A stretch of 14,111 nt of DNA from an archaeon (GTDB lineage: Archaea > Asgardarchaeota > Hermodarchaeia > Hermodarchaeales > Hermodarchaeaceae): NCBI GenBank assembly GCA_016550485.1, contig JABXGV010000300.1:1-14111 (forward strand), given 5' to 3'. The translations under genes and the position numbers were made by a program. Below the pieces are notes generated by a model, which saw only the letters and a program-made list of their open reading frames with translations, was not told where the DNA came from and made no database searches. Position 1 is the stretch's first letter, and each line of letters begins with the position of its first letter. Below are positions 1-7,006 of the stretch, piece after piece.

Positions 1-2
1 GG

Positions 3-125
3 GCCCACCCAGACGACCCCGATAACCCAGAGCTAATAGAGCGAAGCCAGCGGAGCAAAGAGAATTACATACGCTGGGGAAGAGAAACTCTAGGGTGGGC
101 TATCTACCTATTTAGAAACCCCTAA
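3..125 (+). CDS. 3' end of an unidentified upstream gene (partial)
   Basis: Reading frame 3 is open from the window's left edge to a TAA at 123-125 and encodes about 40 residues. They look like a normal C-terminus: an acidic, proline-rich start (HPDDPDNPE), a charged middle (ERSQRSKENYIRWGRE) and an aromatic end (LGWAIYLFRNP). The start lies outside the window. An open stretch this short occurs by chance fairly often, so the call rests mainly on the natural-looking composition and on the 284-bp regulatory-looking gap that follows. No family is recognised and no function is proposed. Confidence 0.4.
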   Translation, partial: AHPDDPDNPELIERSQRSKENYIRWGRETLGWAIYLFRNP

Positions 126-153
126 CCACGTGTCTTGGAATTCCGTTATCGTA

Positions 154-189
154 TCGCAACGAACACAAAATTCGCAATGGACACAAAAT
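154..189. repeat. Degenerate 18-bp tandem direct repeat
   Basis: Two adjacent 18-bp units, tcgcaacgaacacaaaat (154-171) and tcgcaatggacacaaaat (172-189), differ at two positions. A weaker third relative (gaatacaaggtt, about 199-210) follows. The repeat lies upstream of the ABC exporter promoter in sequence that otherwise looks noncoding. On the minus strand it produces a repeated FCV[HR]C[ED] peptide pattern in a short open frame, which is probably a by-product of the repeat. Confidence 0.5.
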
Positions 190-294
190 TTCTGCTGTGA
201 ATACAAGGTTAGTGTGAAAGGAAGTGTGCTGACATTCTCCTCTGGTTCGTTGGCTGGTATTTGGTGATTAATGTTGGGTAGTGTGAGCATAATT

Positions 295-302
295 TTTAAA
301 TA
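295..302 (+). promoter_or_regulatory. TATA-like box of the ABC exporter operon
   Basis: The sequence tttttaaatat (TTTAAATA at 295-302) resembles an archaeal TATA box. Transcription would then start about 25 bp downstream, near 322-328, giving a leader of roughly 85 nt before the TTG start at 410. The match is by eye only; AT-rich octamers are common, and no start site is demonstrated. Confidence 0.45.
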
Positions 303-309
303 TGAATAC

Positions 310-352
310 ATCGGTTTCCGAGCTATCTTGATATATCGGTTTCCGAGCTATC
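310..352. promoter_or_regulatory. Two direct copies of an 18-bp operator-like sequence
   Basis: The sequence atcggtttccgagctatc occurs exactly twice, at 310-327 and 335-352, with a 25-bp period. Each copy contains the dyad TCGG-ttt-CCGA. Both copies lie just downstream of the TATA-like box, over and after the expected transcription start. In archaea this is a typical position for a repressor to block RNA polymerase. A helix-turn-helix regulator binding each copy as a dimer is the simplest reading, but no regulator gene is visible in the window. The exact repetition is seen in the sequence; the operator role is inferred. Confidence 0.6.
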
Positions 353-396
353 AAAGGAGAACTCGTTAAAAGACAATAGCAGCCCCTCTAAAGGCT

Positions 397-402
397 AGGA
401 GA
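397..402 (+). promoter_or_regulatory. Ribosome binding site supporting a TTG start
   Basis: AGGAGA at 397-402 ends seven bases before the TTG at 410. This good Shine-Dalgarno match and spacing is the reason for accepting TTG as the start of the first ABC gene. Confidence 0.65.
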
Positions 403-409
403 TTACAGT

Positions 410-2212
410 TTGACACAGCAAAGGTACAAAAGCGGAACACGTTATCAGCTTTCAGCGCTTAGTCGGTACAAGGGACTGACCCTCCTAGCAGGAGGACTAG
501 CCCTGTTCGCCGCGCTGCTCACAGTTCTTCCAAGCTGGTTTCTGGGCGATGCAACTGACGCATTACAGTATGCTATTGACAATGGCCTGGGTTTAACACC
601 AACATTTGTTTACTATTGCCTACTAATTTTGGGAGTTGCTGGTGCGCTCTTTGTCACAATCCTTGCTGTCGGTTATGCGTTTGCTATCATGACGCTTAGA
701 TGGGAACGAGATGCGCGCCAAGAATTCTTTGAGATCATCCAAGAAAACAGTATGACCTTTCATGACCAAGTGGATAGCAAGCAATTGTTAGCCATAGCGA
801 TGCAGGATGTACGTTGGGTTCGATTCTCCTTGAACCCAGCCTTGAGAAGCATGATTATGTCGCTGGGATCCCTCATAATCACCTCTATTTTTCTTGCGAT
901 TATTGACTGGATGTTGGGGCTCCTGATGCTCTTTGGGGCACCCCTCTACCTATTCTTTGCCTACCGCTATGCAAAAAAAGTGGAGCCCGTGCGGCGAGCG
1001 AGATCCGAACAAAATGAAGTAATCACAGCCATCAGCCAAGAAGTTTTTCGAGGAATTGAGGTTGTCAGAGCTTTCGGCACCGAGGAATACGAGGAGAACA
1101 AGTTCGAGGAGGCGTCAAAGGAGTACCAACGCCTGCAAACCCGTGAAGCTAGGCTAGCATCATTCTACATTCCTCATCTAATAATGACTGCCATCACTTT
1201 CATTTCCTTGATTTACGTCGCATACTACGTGTTGCTTGGTATATACCACGTGAGCACGCTCGTTCGAGTACTTGGTCTTCTAACCTCATTTGACGCGTTC
1301 AGTTTCATGTTACCACGCTTCCTCCTTGTTCTTCGTGGGGCTAATATCAACGCCCAACGCATTGTGAAGCTACTAAGTTGGGAGGACCCGCTTCAGGAGC
1401 CGGAGCATTCAGCAGATGTTGATTGGAGCCAAGATATCGTATTCAAAGAGGTCTCTTTTAGATACACCTCAAATGATGGTGAAAACGATTCTTATGCGCT
1501 ACGAAAGTTAAACTTCACCATACCAGGAGGGACAAGGGTTGCATTGATTGGTGGACCTGGCGGAGGGAAAAGTACTATCTTGAAGTTGTTGCTCAGATTA
1601 TATGATCCTACACAAGGTAAGATTCTCATTGGAGGAGTGGATCTCCGCGGGGTCCACACACGTGATGTCCGAGCGGCCGTTGGATTAGTTGAGCAAGATA
1701 TCTTTCTCTTCCGGAGGAGCGTCAAAGATAATATTGCCTTCGGAGGTGTAGGTGCATGTGAAGAAGAAATTATCGAAGCAGCCCAAAAGGCACAAGCCCA
1801 TGAATTCATAGAAAAGCTCCCGCAAGGCTACGAGACAATAGTTGGAGAAAGAGGGATGACTTTGAGTGGAGGGCAGCGGCAACGTCTAGCTATTGCCCGT
1901 ACACTACTTCAAAATCCACGAATCCTTCTCTTAGATGACTCAGTAAGCGCAATTGACGCACAAACTGAATTTTTCCTGAGAAAAGCGCTTGACGAGGTAA
2001 TGCGTGGGCGCACAAGTATTACGGTCACCCAGCGACTTAGAACCCTCCTCGAATCAGATTTGATTATCATCGTCGACAAAGGACGCCTTGTAGCAATTGG
2101 GACCCACCAAGAACTCCTAGAGTCCTCTGACCACTATCAGCGCATCTTCGAACGATTGCCTGGAGCTCTACAACATGTGAAGCAGTCAACAAGAAGTGGA
2201 GGTGCTCGCTAA
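410..2212 (+). CDS. ABC exporter half-transporter, degenerate-site subunit
   Basis: This is a 600-residue fused membrane plus ATPase half-transporter of the type-IV (MsbA/LmrA-like) exporter fold. Residues about 20-310 hold six predicted membrane helices, with a coupling-helix region near 214-232 (RGIEVVRAFGTEE). The nucleotide-binding domain (about 340-590) shows Walker A GGPGGGKST (381-389), Q-loop Q429, signature LSGGQ (485-489), Walker B ILLLD ending at D509 and D-loop SAID. Two key residues are altered: the catalytic glutamate after Walker B is Asp (D510), and the switch histidine is Gln (Q541, in TVTQRL). In heterodimeric exporters such as TM287/288 and LmrCD these changes mark the subunit whose own Walker site binds ATP but hydrolyses it poorly. 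The stop codon overlaps the start of the next ABC gene, so the two are almost certainly co-translated partners. Substrate is unknown; multidrug, lipid or peptide export is possible. Confidence 0.93.
   Translation: MTQQRYKSGTRYQLSALSRYKGLTLLAGGLALFAALLTVLPSWFLGDATDALQYAIDNGLGLTPTFVYYCLLILGVAGALFVTILAVGYAFAIMTLRWERDARQEFFEIIQENSMTFHDQVDSKQLLAIAMQDVRWVRFSLNPALRSMIMSLGSLIITSIFLAIIDWMLGLLMLFGAPLYLFFAYRYAKKVEPVRRARSEQNEVITAISQEVFRGIEVVRAFGTEEYEENKFEEASKEYQRLQTREARLASFYIPHLIMTAITFISLIYVAYYVLLGIYHVSTLVRVLGLLTSFDAFSFMLPRFLLVLRGANINAQRIVKLLSWEDPLQEPEHSADVDWSQDIVFKEVSFRYTSNDGENDSYALRKLNFTIPGGTRVALIGGPGGGKSTILKLLLRLYDPTQGKILIGGVDLRGVHTRDVRAAVGLVEQDIFLFRRSVKDNIAFGGVGACEEEIIEAAQKAQAHEFIEKLPQGYETIVGERGMTLSGGQRQRLAIARTLLQNPRILLLDDSVSAIDAQTEFFLRKALDEVMRGRTSITVTQRLRTLLESDLIIIVDKGRLVAIGTHQELLESSDHYQRIFERLPGALQHVKQSTRSGGAR
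2198..2204 (+). promoter_or_regulatory. Shine-Dalgarno within the upstream gene; TAATG coupling
   Basis: GGAGGTG at 2198-2204 lies inside the end of the first ABC gene, seven bases before the ATG at 2212. The upstream TAA (2210-2212) and this ATG share one base (TAATG). The arrangement indicates translational coupling and supports equal production of the two subunits. Confidence 0.75.
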
Positions 2213-4134
2213 TGGGTATGCGACGTCGCGGGGGACCCGCAGCATTATCTCGCGAGAAGCAGAAGCGCAGTCGACCCCTCCTCACCCTGTTAGGTAGGAC
2301 ACTCTCATATCTCGGTAGATTCCGGAAGGTAATCGTTGTTGCTGCCGTGTTTGTGCTTCTTGCTACGATATTTTCCTCAATCGATCCTCTGATCCTCTCA
2401 TGGGGAATCGACTTTGTACTCACACCGGGGAGTTTCTTTAGCGGATTATTCCTGCTAGGCGTAATATATGTCGTACTCAGACTCGCAGGCTGGCTACTGA
2501 ACTCACTTTATACTTGGACCTTATCAGGAGCCCAAGCTGGTTTTGTACAAGCATTGCAGCAAGACGTATACACTCAATTAGTCCAGGCCGACTTGTCGTA
2601 CCATAAATCCCAACAGAGTGGCGATATCACTTCGCGGGTAACCTCCGATGCCGATGCACTAGGATCAGGTATTCAAATCATCATCGATTTTGCCAGTCAA
2701 CTACTCTTGTTAATTGCCACATTGTATCTGATGTTGACTTCATCAATTTATATAGCATTGACAGCAGGAGTCGTTTTTCCTGTAGTGATACTTATCGTAG
2801 TTTTATTTGGGACTGTTGGACAACGAACAATGCTAGCTTCTCAACGGGCGTTAGGTCATGTGTCTGGTCAGATTGCGGAGAATCTGAGCGGGGTCCACAT
2901 CGCCAAAGCCTTTAACCGGGAGGAGGAAACTGCCGCCACACTAAGTCAATTGAACCAAGAAGCATACCACTACGGCTTCAGGTTTATGATGCTTATGACC
3001 TTGATGCAGCCGTTGGTTCGTGCGACCGGTATTGCTGCGGTTTCTGCGGTTCTTTTTGTTGGTGGAAGCTTAGCTGTTGGTACTTTCCCCGTGTTGACTA
3101 TTGGGCAGGTGTTTCTGGGAACCATCCTTGTGCAACGTTTTCTTCGCCCCTTACTCCACCTAAGTACAATGGCTACCCAGTTTCAGGCATCGATGGCCTC
3201 CATGGATCGGCTCTTGGATATCCTTGAAGCAGAACCCTCCGTAACGAATGCTCCTGGGGCAATCCCACTAAGTCCTGATAGTGATGGCATTGCCTTTGAA
3301 GATGTGACCTTTGCCTATGTTGACGGAGTTGATGTCTTGGAGCATGTTACTTTCTCAGTTGCTCCAGGCGAGATGGTGGCTATTGTAGGTCATACTGGTG
3401 CTGGCAAGACTACTATTGCCGCGCTTATCAACCGGTTCTATGACCCCCAACAGGGGCGCATCTTGATTGGTGATCAGGATTTGCGAAGTGTGACCCTCCA
3501 GTCGCTTCATGACACCGTCGCCCTAATCGCTCAAGAACCTTACCTCTTTGATGATACCGTTATGGAGAACATTCGCTACGGACGTCCCTCAGCAACAAAC
3601 CAAGAGATTGAAAGTCTCTGCAGACTCATTGGTGCTCACGAATTCATCGAAGTGCTTCCTAAGGGTTATTACACACTACTCACTGAAGGAGGTAGTAACC
3701 TAAGTGCGGGTCAGGTTCAGATGATAGCAATAGCCCGAACATTGCTCGCTGACCCAAAAATCCTCATCTTGGATGAAGCGACTAGCAGGCTAGACGCCTA
3801 TTCGGAGTCACTCGTGCAAGCAGCCCAGGAGAAGCTATTCGCTAATCGAACAACCGTAGTTATAGCCCATCGGTTGACAACTATCGCCAATGCTTCACGG
3901 GTTCTGGTATTCGAGCAAGGGGAACTCATTGAACAGGGAACTCATGATGAACTTCTAGCTCTCGGCGGCAAGTACAAGGCAGTATACGACACCTACTATG
4001 CTCATCAATCAGCTGATGAATTATCTGAAGAAGCGATAAGAACTGCTCAAGAGGAGCTGGCAGGAACTCACCAGAAACCTCCTGAGAAGAGGCCACGCAG
4101 CAGAGGAGACTCACCACCTCCACGAAGCCACTGA
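2212..4134 (+). CDS. ABC exporter half-transporter, catalytic-site subunit
   Basis: This 640-residue half-transporter is the partner of the preceding gene. A basic N-terminus (MGMRRRGG...) precedes a six-helix membrane domain (about 35-330), with a coupling region near 227-245 (GVHIAKAFNREEE). The ATPase domain has Walker A GHTGAGKTT (393-401), Q441, Walker B ILILDE with catalytic E522, and switch histidine H553 (VIAHRL), all canonical. Its signature motif is LSAGQ (497-501) rather than LSGGQ. In an ABC dimer this signature completes the ATP site carrying the first subunit's Walker motifs, so the altered signature falls in the same site as D510 and Q541 there. The other site combines this subunit's intact Walker residues with the partner's LSGGQ. 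A hydrophilic tail of about 40 residues ends basic and proline-rich (PPEKRPRSRGDSPPPRSH), beyond the usual end of the domain. Substrate is not deducible. Confidence 0.93.
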   Translation: MGMRRRGGPAALSREKQKRSRPLLTLLGRTLSYLGRFRKVIVVAAVFVLLATIFSSIDPLILSWGIDFVLTPGSFFSGLFLLGVIYVVLRLAGWLLNSLYTWTLSGAQAGFVQALQQDVYTQLVQADLSYHKSQQSGDITSRVTSDADALGSGIQIIIDFASQLLLLIATLYLMLTSSIYIALTAGVVFPVVILIVVLFGTVGQRTMLASQRALGHVSGQIAENLSGVHIAKAFNREEETAATLSQLNQEAYHYGFRFMMLMTLMQPLVRATGIAAVSAVLFVGGSLAVGTFPVLTIGQVFLGTILVQRFLRPLLHLSTMATQFQASMASMDRLLDILEAEPSVTNAPGAIPLSPDSDGIAFEDVTFAYVDGVDVLEHVTFSVAPGEMVAIVGHTGAGKTTIAALINRFYDPQQGRILIGDQDLRSVTLQSLHDTVALIAQEPYLFDDTVMENIRYGRPSATNQEIESLCRLIGAHEFIEVLPKGYYTLLTEGGSNLSAGQVQMIAIARTLLADPKILILDEATSRLDAYSESLVQAAQEKLFANRTTVVIAHRLTTIANASRVLVFEQGELIEQGTHDELLALGGKYKAVYDTYYAHQSADELSEEAIRTAQEELAGTHQKPPEKRPRSRGDSPPPRSH

Positions 4135-4223
4135 ATCTCTCTGCAGATAGTAATTAACCAAGTGCAGTCCAAGCCACTCTAACTCAGAATTCAGCAGTGA
4201 TTGACACACCTTGTAGACCAGGA

Positions 4224-4229
4224 TTTTTT
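4224..4229 (+). terminator. Oligo-T tract after the ABC operon
   Basis: A run of six T lies 90 bp after the ABC operon stop, and a second T6 is at 4395-4400. Archaeal RNA polymerase terminates at oligo-T tracts without needing a hairpin, so either could end the operon transcript. The assignment rests only on position and base run. Confidence 0.3.
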
Positions 4230-4336
4230 GTGACTAATTATCGTGGAGTTTTAGTAAGTGACAAAGCTTTAAAGGTCAAAGTCAGCGGGCTACTCTTGGG
4301 GACAGGAACCCTACAAGCCTGTATGGGGCAGCGACA

Positions 4337-4414
4337 GATTAGACACTCCATCCCTCCCTAGAAAAACCATTCCCTCTCCCCTCCAATTGTGTCCTTTTTT
4401 GGATGTGTCTAATC
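4337..4414. repeat. Long-range inverted repeat, possible RNA stem
   Basis: The sequence gattagacac (4337-4346) is exactly complementary to gtgtctaatc (4405-4414). Skipping the bulge tcc (4347-4349) extends the stem by four pairs: atcc (4350-4353) with ggat (4401-4404). The enclosed loop (4354-4400) is pyrimidine-rich and ends in T6. This could be a transcribed stem or the ends of a small decayed element. No coding content is inside. Confidence 0.45.
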
Positions 4415-4568
4415 CGCTAAACCCCTGATAATCTAACTTCTATTGTATACCGATTACACTTGTGTACTATTTTTCTGGTAATCCGCTTAACCTCTTTCAA
4501 ACGCTGGGCAAAATAAGCAAGTGTCGAAAGCAATGCCCTTGGCTAGTGCTGATAGCAGTTTTGTTTAG

Positions 4569-5084
4569 CTACGCGTAGAACCCAGGCTGTTGTGCATTTG
4601 TGGGCAAACCGAAGGCGTTTGCAAATGTCCAAATGACAACCAGCATACACCTGAACACGTCGTCAATAGCTTCGATGAGCCTGGTTTTGCTCAATGTATC
4701 ATAGAGAAGGCGAACCTGGAATTGGGCGGCATCCCAGGCCCCATCTCTTTCTTTCACTGAGAAGCCAGGGCGCTGTTGTAGTAACCTCATCTTTAAACCG
4801 AAAATCAAATCTTTACGTTTCTCAGGTGACATCTTGGTTAATTTCTGACGATGTTGAGGTGCGACTCGAAGGATAGCCACGACGAGGAGCCCGTCCTTCA
4901 TATCTCGGGGCTTGATAAGCTCAACCTGATATGGTGAACCAACCGGATAGTTAGCGCTGAAGTGAAAGGTGGCCTTGGGATCGTCGACCTCTTTGCGGAA
5001 CATCCCTTCTTCGGCTAGCCAGCTATACACTGTCTGTTTCCAATCCTTCTCAGAGTCCGTCCTCTTGGATTCCATTGACATCAT
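4569..5084 (-). CDS. DUF2299-like conserved archaeal protein
   Basis: This is a 171-residue soluble protein with no signal peptide or clear membrane segment. The pattern at residues about 15-60 (W..TVYSWLAEEGMFRKEVDDPKA, then FHFSANYPVGSPYQVELIKP) followed by VVAILRVAPQH, an EKRKDLIFGLKMRLLQQRPGF segment and a C-terminal helix ending in VIWTF matches my recollection of DUF2299, a small family found mainly in archaea. Its function is unknown; the fold may resemble secretion-chaperone or YbjN-like alpha/beta domains, but that is uncertain. Three nearby methionines (residues 1, 2 and 4) leave the exact start open, and no strong ribosome binding site precedes any of them. It is transcribed divergently from the reductase gene at 5268, so context says little about its role. 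Confidence 0.75.
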   Translation of the reverse strand: MMSMESKRTDSEKDWKQTVYSWLAEEGMFRKEVDDPKATFHFSANYPVGSPYQVELIKPRDMKDGLLVVAILRVAPQHRQKLTKMSPEKRKDLIFGLKMRLLQQRPGFSVKERDGAWDAAQFQVRLLYDTLSKTRLIEAIDDVFRCMLVVIWTFANAFGLPTNAQQPGFYA

Positions 5085-5267
5085 CTAGTCCAAACGGCTC
5101 TTAACACTCAACTTCAAGGGAGACTGAATAAGAACTTTTCCACGACAAGTTCATGGGTTCTCTAATAAGAGGTATAGCAAGATTGATTAATATTAGCGCC
5201 TACCAAAAACTCAAAATGGCAGACTAGAAAACCATCGTTCAAGAAAGAAATGGGAAACTGAGGATTA
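5085..5267. promoter_or_regulatory. Divergent promoter region
   Basis: This 183-bp spacer separates the minus-strand DUF2299-like gene from the plus-strand reductase. The sequence attaatatta (5185-5194) is a reasonable TATA-like element for the plus strand. For the minus strand, the complement of 5125-5137 reads aagttcttattca, a weaker candidate. An ATG at 5250 in the reductase frame is closed by TGA at 5259 and cannot be its start. Confidence 0.35.
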
Positions 5268-6371
5268 TTGATTGGATTGCCTAGATCGAAAGTTTGGGAT
5301 GTAATCATTTGTGGTGCAGGTATAGGTGGGGCTATCGCCGCAGAGGTGCTAGCAGCGAAGGGTTTCACTACTCTACTCCTAGAGAAGCACACCATACCAC
5401 GCTACAAGGTGTGCGGCGGCGCGGTATCACAGGAATTTGTTGACAGATTCAAACTGCCCGACGACATAATAGCCCGGCACGTAGAGTACCTCGTTCTTCA
5501 CCATATTGACCATCAAGTATTCGAAAAAAAGGGGCGAGGCGCTTGTATCTGGCGTGCTAACTTGGATGCCTTTTTCACTAAAAACGCTGTCACCGCAGGG
5601 GCTACGTTGAAAGAGAACTCGCAGGTTATTGCTGCACATCTAGACGATGACACTTACCATGTACACACACCCAACAACCGCTTTCGGGCACGAACTTTAA
5701 TTGCCGCAGATGGTGTTTCCTCCACTATTCTGCGCTGCTTTGGCTGGAACCGGTTCACCTCAGATGACGTAGCTCATACAATAACTCATGAAATAGAGCT
5801 AGGAGAAACAACTATCGCACGTCGTTTTGGGGACCAGCATCTCCATCTTTACTTCGGACACCGTGTTTCGCAAATGGGCTATGGCTGGGTTTTCCCGAAA
5901 AGAAAAACTGTCAGTGTAGGATGGGGCTGTCGCCTCTCCCTTATCCGAAACATAACGAAGTCATTTACTAGCTTCCTTGATTTGCTCAGCGAAGAATTAG
6001 AGGGTGGCAAACTGGTACGCAAGGCTGCTCATTTGATACCAGCTGCTTTACGACGCCGCTTTGGTGTTGGAGGGCTGCTCGCGGTCGGGGACGCAGCAGG
6101 ACTTGTTGACCCTATCAGCGGCAAGGGCATCACTTACGCAGCCACCTCGGGACGTCTAGCCGCAAAGGTGATGATCCAGGCACTAGAAACCGAAACCATA
6201 CCTGATGCAGCTGCAGTGTATCAGTCGTTATTAGAAAAGAGCTTGCTAAACGGGCTAAAGTCAAAGAAAACAATCCAGACAGATATCTATCGTACTGAAG
6301 AAAACATCCACAGGTTCCTCCAGCTCTGGCTTGATAACCGTGCTACAGTCATCGCCTCCTCTTTATGGTAA
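5268..6371 (+). CDS. Geranylgeranyl reductase family FAD-dependent oxidoreductase (copy 1)
   Basis: This is a 367-residue flavoprotein of the geranylgeranyl reductase family. In archaea such enzymes reduce double bonds of the geranylgeranyl chains of ether lipids. The N-terminal Rossmann motif GAGIGG (16-21) with E39 binds FAD. The family motif PRYKVCGGAVS (44-54) contains C49, the conserved cysteine near the flavin. GYGWVFPKR (204-212) matches the family's YxWxFP element, and GDAAGLVDP (274-282) is the second FAD motif. GAGIGG replaces the usual GAGPAG, and CGGAVS replaces CGGGVS. It is about 30 residues shorter than the second copy at 9258. The start is TTG with GAGG close by (5260-5263); TTG at 5277 is an alternative. 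The substrate could be phospholipid, a free isoprenoid diphosphate or a quinone side chain. Confidence 0.88.
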   Translation: MIGLPRSKVWDVIICGAGIGGAIAAEVLAAKGFTTLLLEKHTIPRYKVCGGAVSQEFVDRFKLPDDIIARHVEYLVLHHIDHQVFEKKGRGACIWRANLDAFFTKNAVTAGATLKENSQVIAAHLDDDTYHVHTPNNRFRARTLIAADGVSSTILRCFGWNRFTSDDVAHTITHEIELGETTIARRFGDQHLHLYFGHRVSQMGYGWVFPKRKTVSVGWGCRLSLIRNITKSFTSFLDLLSEELEGGKLVRKAAHLIPAALRRRFGVGGLLAVGDAAGLVDPISGKGITYAATSGRLAAKVMIQALETETIPDAAAVYQSLLEKSLLNGLKSKKTIQTDIYRTEENIHRFLQLWLDNRATVIASSLW

Positions 6372-6474
6372 TCTCGCATTCTAGAAGGTTGATGGATGCG
6401 AAGCTGGTTTCCTGTTATCGCTTTGTATAGACAGTACCTAATTCTTTTCTAGGATGCCGCAGCCTAGGAATGCC

Positions 6475-6765
6475 ATGTCTGACTCAGATTGTATTCAAGA
6501 TGCTCCATGGCAGATTCTCTGCAGGGTTATTAAACAAGAAGGGACATGTCATGCAGGGCACAAAGTCGGTGATGAGGTGCTCTTCACTGGTGATGAGGTC
6601 AAGGGCAAGCTATGCATTAGCGCGCTCTACTCTATGTTACCGAAGGTCTATGCTATGCGGTATAATGCCCGGTTTCCTTGGCTTCGTGACCAATGCGTTG
6701 CTACCCACGCCTGCCCCGACGGCTACAACCCGGTCATCTTTGAATTGCACAGGATAAAGCCCTAG
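6475..6765 (+). CDS. TIGR04076 family small protein
   Basis: This 96-residue soluble protein has the pattern of the TIGR04076 family as I recall it: an N-terminal beta strand (WQILCRVIKQEG), a CHAGHKVGDEVLF segment, an LCISALYSMLPKVYAMRYNARFPW core, and a closing ACPDGYNPVIFELHRI. The function of the family is unknown. Cysteines at several positions, including those in TCHAGH and HACPDG, could bind metal. ATG at 6475 is preferred because AGGA (6466-6469) lies five bases before it; ATG at 6454 would add seven residues. It follows reductase copy 1 on the same strand with a gap of about 100 bp, so cotranscription is possible but unproven. Confidence 0.75.
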   Translation: MSDSDCIQDAPWQILCRVIKQEGTCHAGHKVGDEVLFTGDEVKGKLCISALYSMLPKVYAMRYNARFPWLRDQCVATHACPDGYNPVIFELHRIKP

Positions 6766-7006
6766 TTCACTCTATTGCCCATTTCGTCTTCTTTAAAAAC
6801 CAAATCAACCTTTTTTACTCCAACTAGCTCTGGGCCTGAAACGCTGAAAGGGGTTGTTGTTGCTGACGTCCGAGTCGTCAAAGGAGACGCCACAAATCAC
6901 ACCTACTCAAAATCTACTTTTTGCTGCGCTCACGAATCAGGCGCTGTTCTCGTTGTTCCGTTATACCAGTTGGGGTAAACAGAAGCCAGCCTTCGCAAGA
7001 AAGAGT

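Larger units (their letters stand above)
4135..4568. other. 434-bp region without a recognisable gene
   Basis: No convincing reading frame is present on either strand. Visible elements are two T6 tracts (4224-4229, 4395-4400), a CTTTAAAG TATA-like octamer (4267-4274), a strongly pyrimidine-rich strand at about 4347-4400, a long-range inverted repeat (4337-4414) and a 14-bp direct repeat with one mismatch (taatccgctaaacc at 4410-4423; taatccgcttaacc at 4479-4492). A short dyad tacac-tt-gtgta lies at 4455-4466. The region separates the plus-strand ABC operon from the minus-strand DUF2299-like gene, so both gene ends face it. It may simply hold two terminators, or a small structured RNA. Confidence 0.5.

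Noticed and set aside
108..311. Minus-strand 67-codon open frame with FCVHCEFCVRC cysteine pairs
   Set aside because: The cysteine pattern is explained by the 18-bp DNA repeat, the frame overlaps the TATA-like box and the first operator copy, and the rest of its sequence looks noncoding.
4302..4322. Small hairpin ACAGG/CCTGT as an intrinsic terminator
   Set aside because: There are only five pairs with an 11-base loop and no T tract follows; archaeal termination does not need such a hairpin.
6569..6602. Two ggtgatgaggt copies resembling box C (RUGAUGA) of archaeal C/D guide RNAs
   Set aside because: They lie inside the TIGR04076-like coding sequence, encode two GDEV segments, and lack matching CUGA D boxes at suitable positions.
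6775..6978. Plus-strand 67-codon open frame starting TTG between the TIGR04076-like and DUF362 genes
   Set aside because: It has no ribosome binding site and no recognisable motif, and it is rich in Ser/Thr/Val as expected for translated spacer; it overlaps the alternative upstream start of the DUF362 frame.
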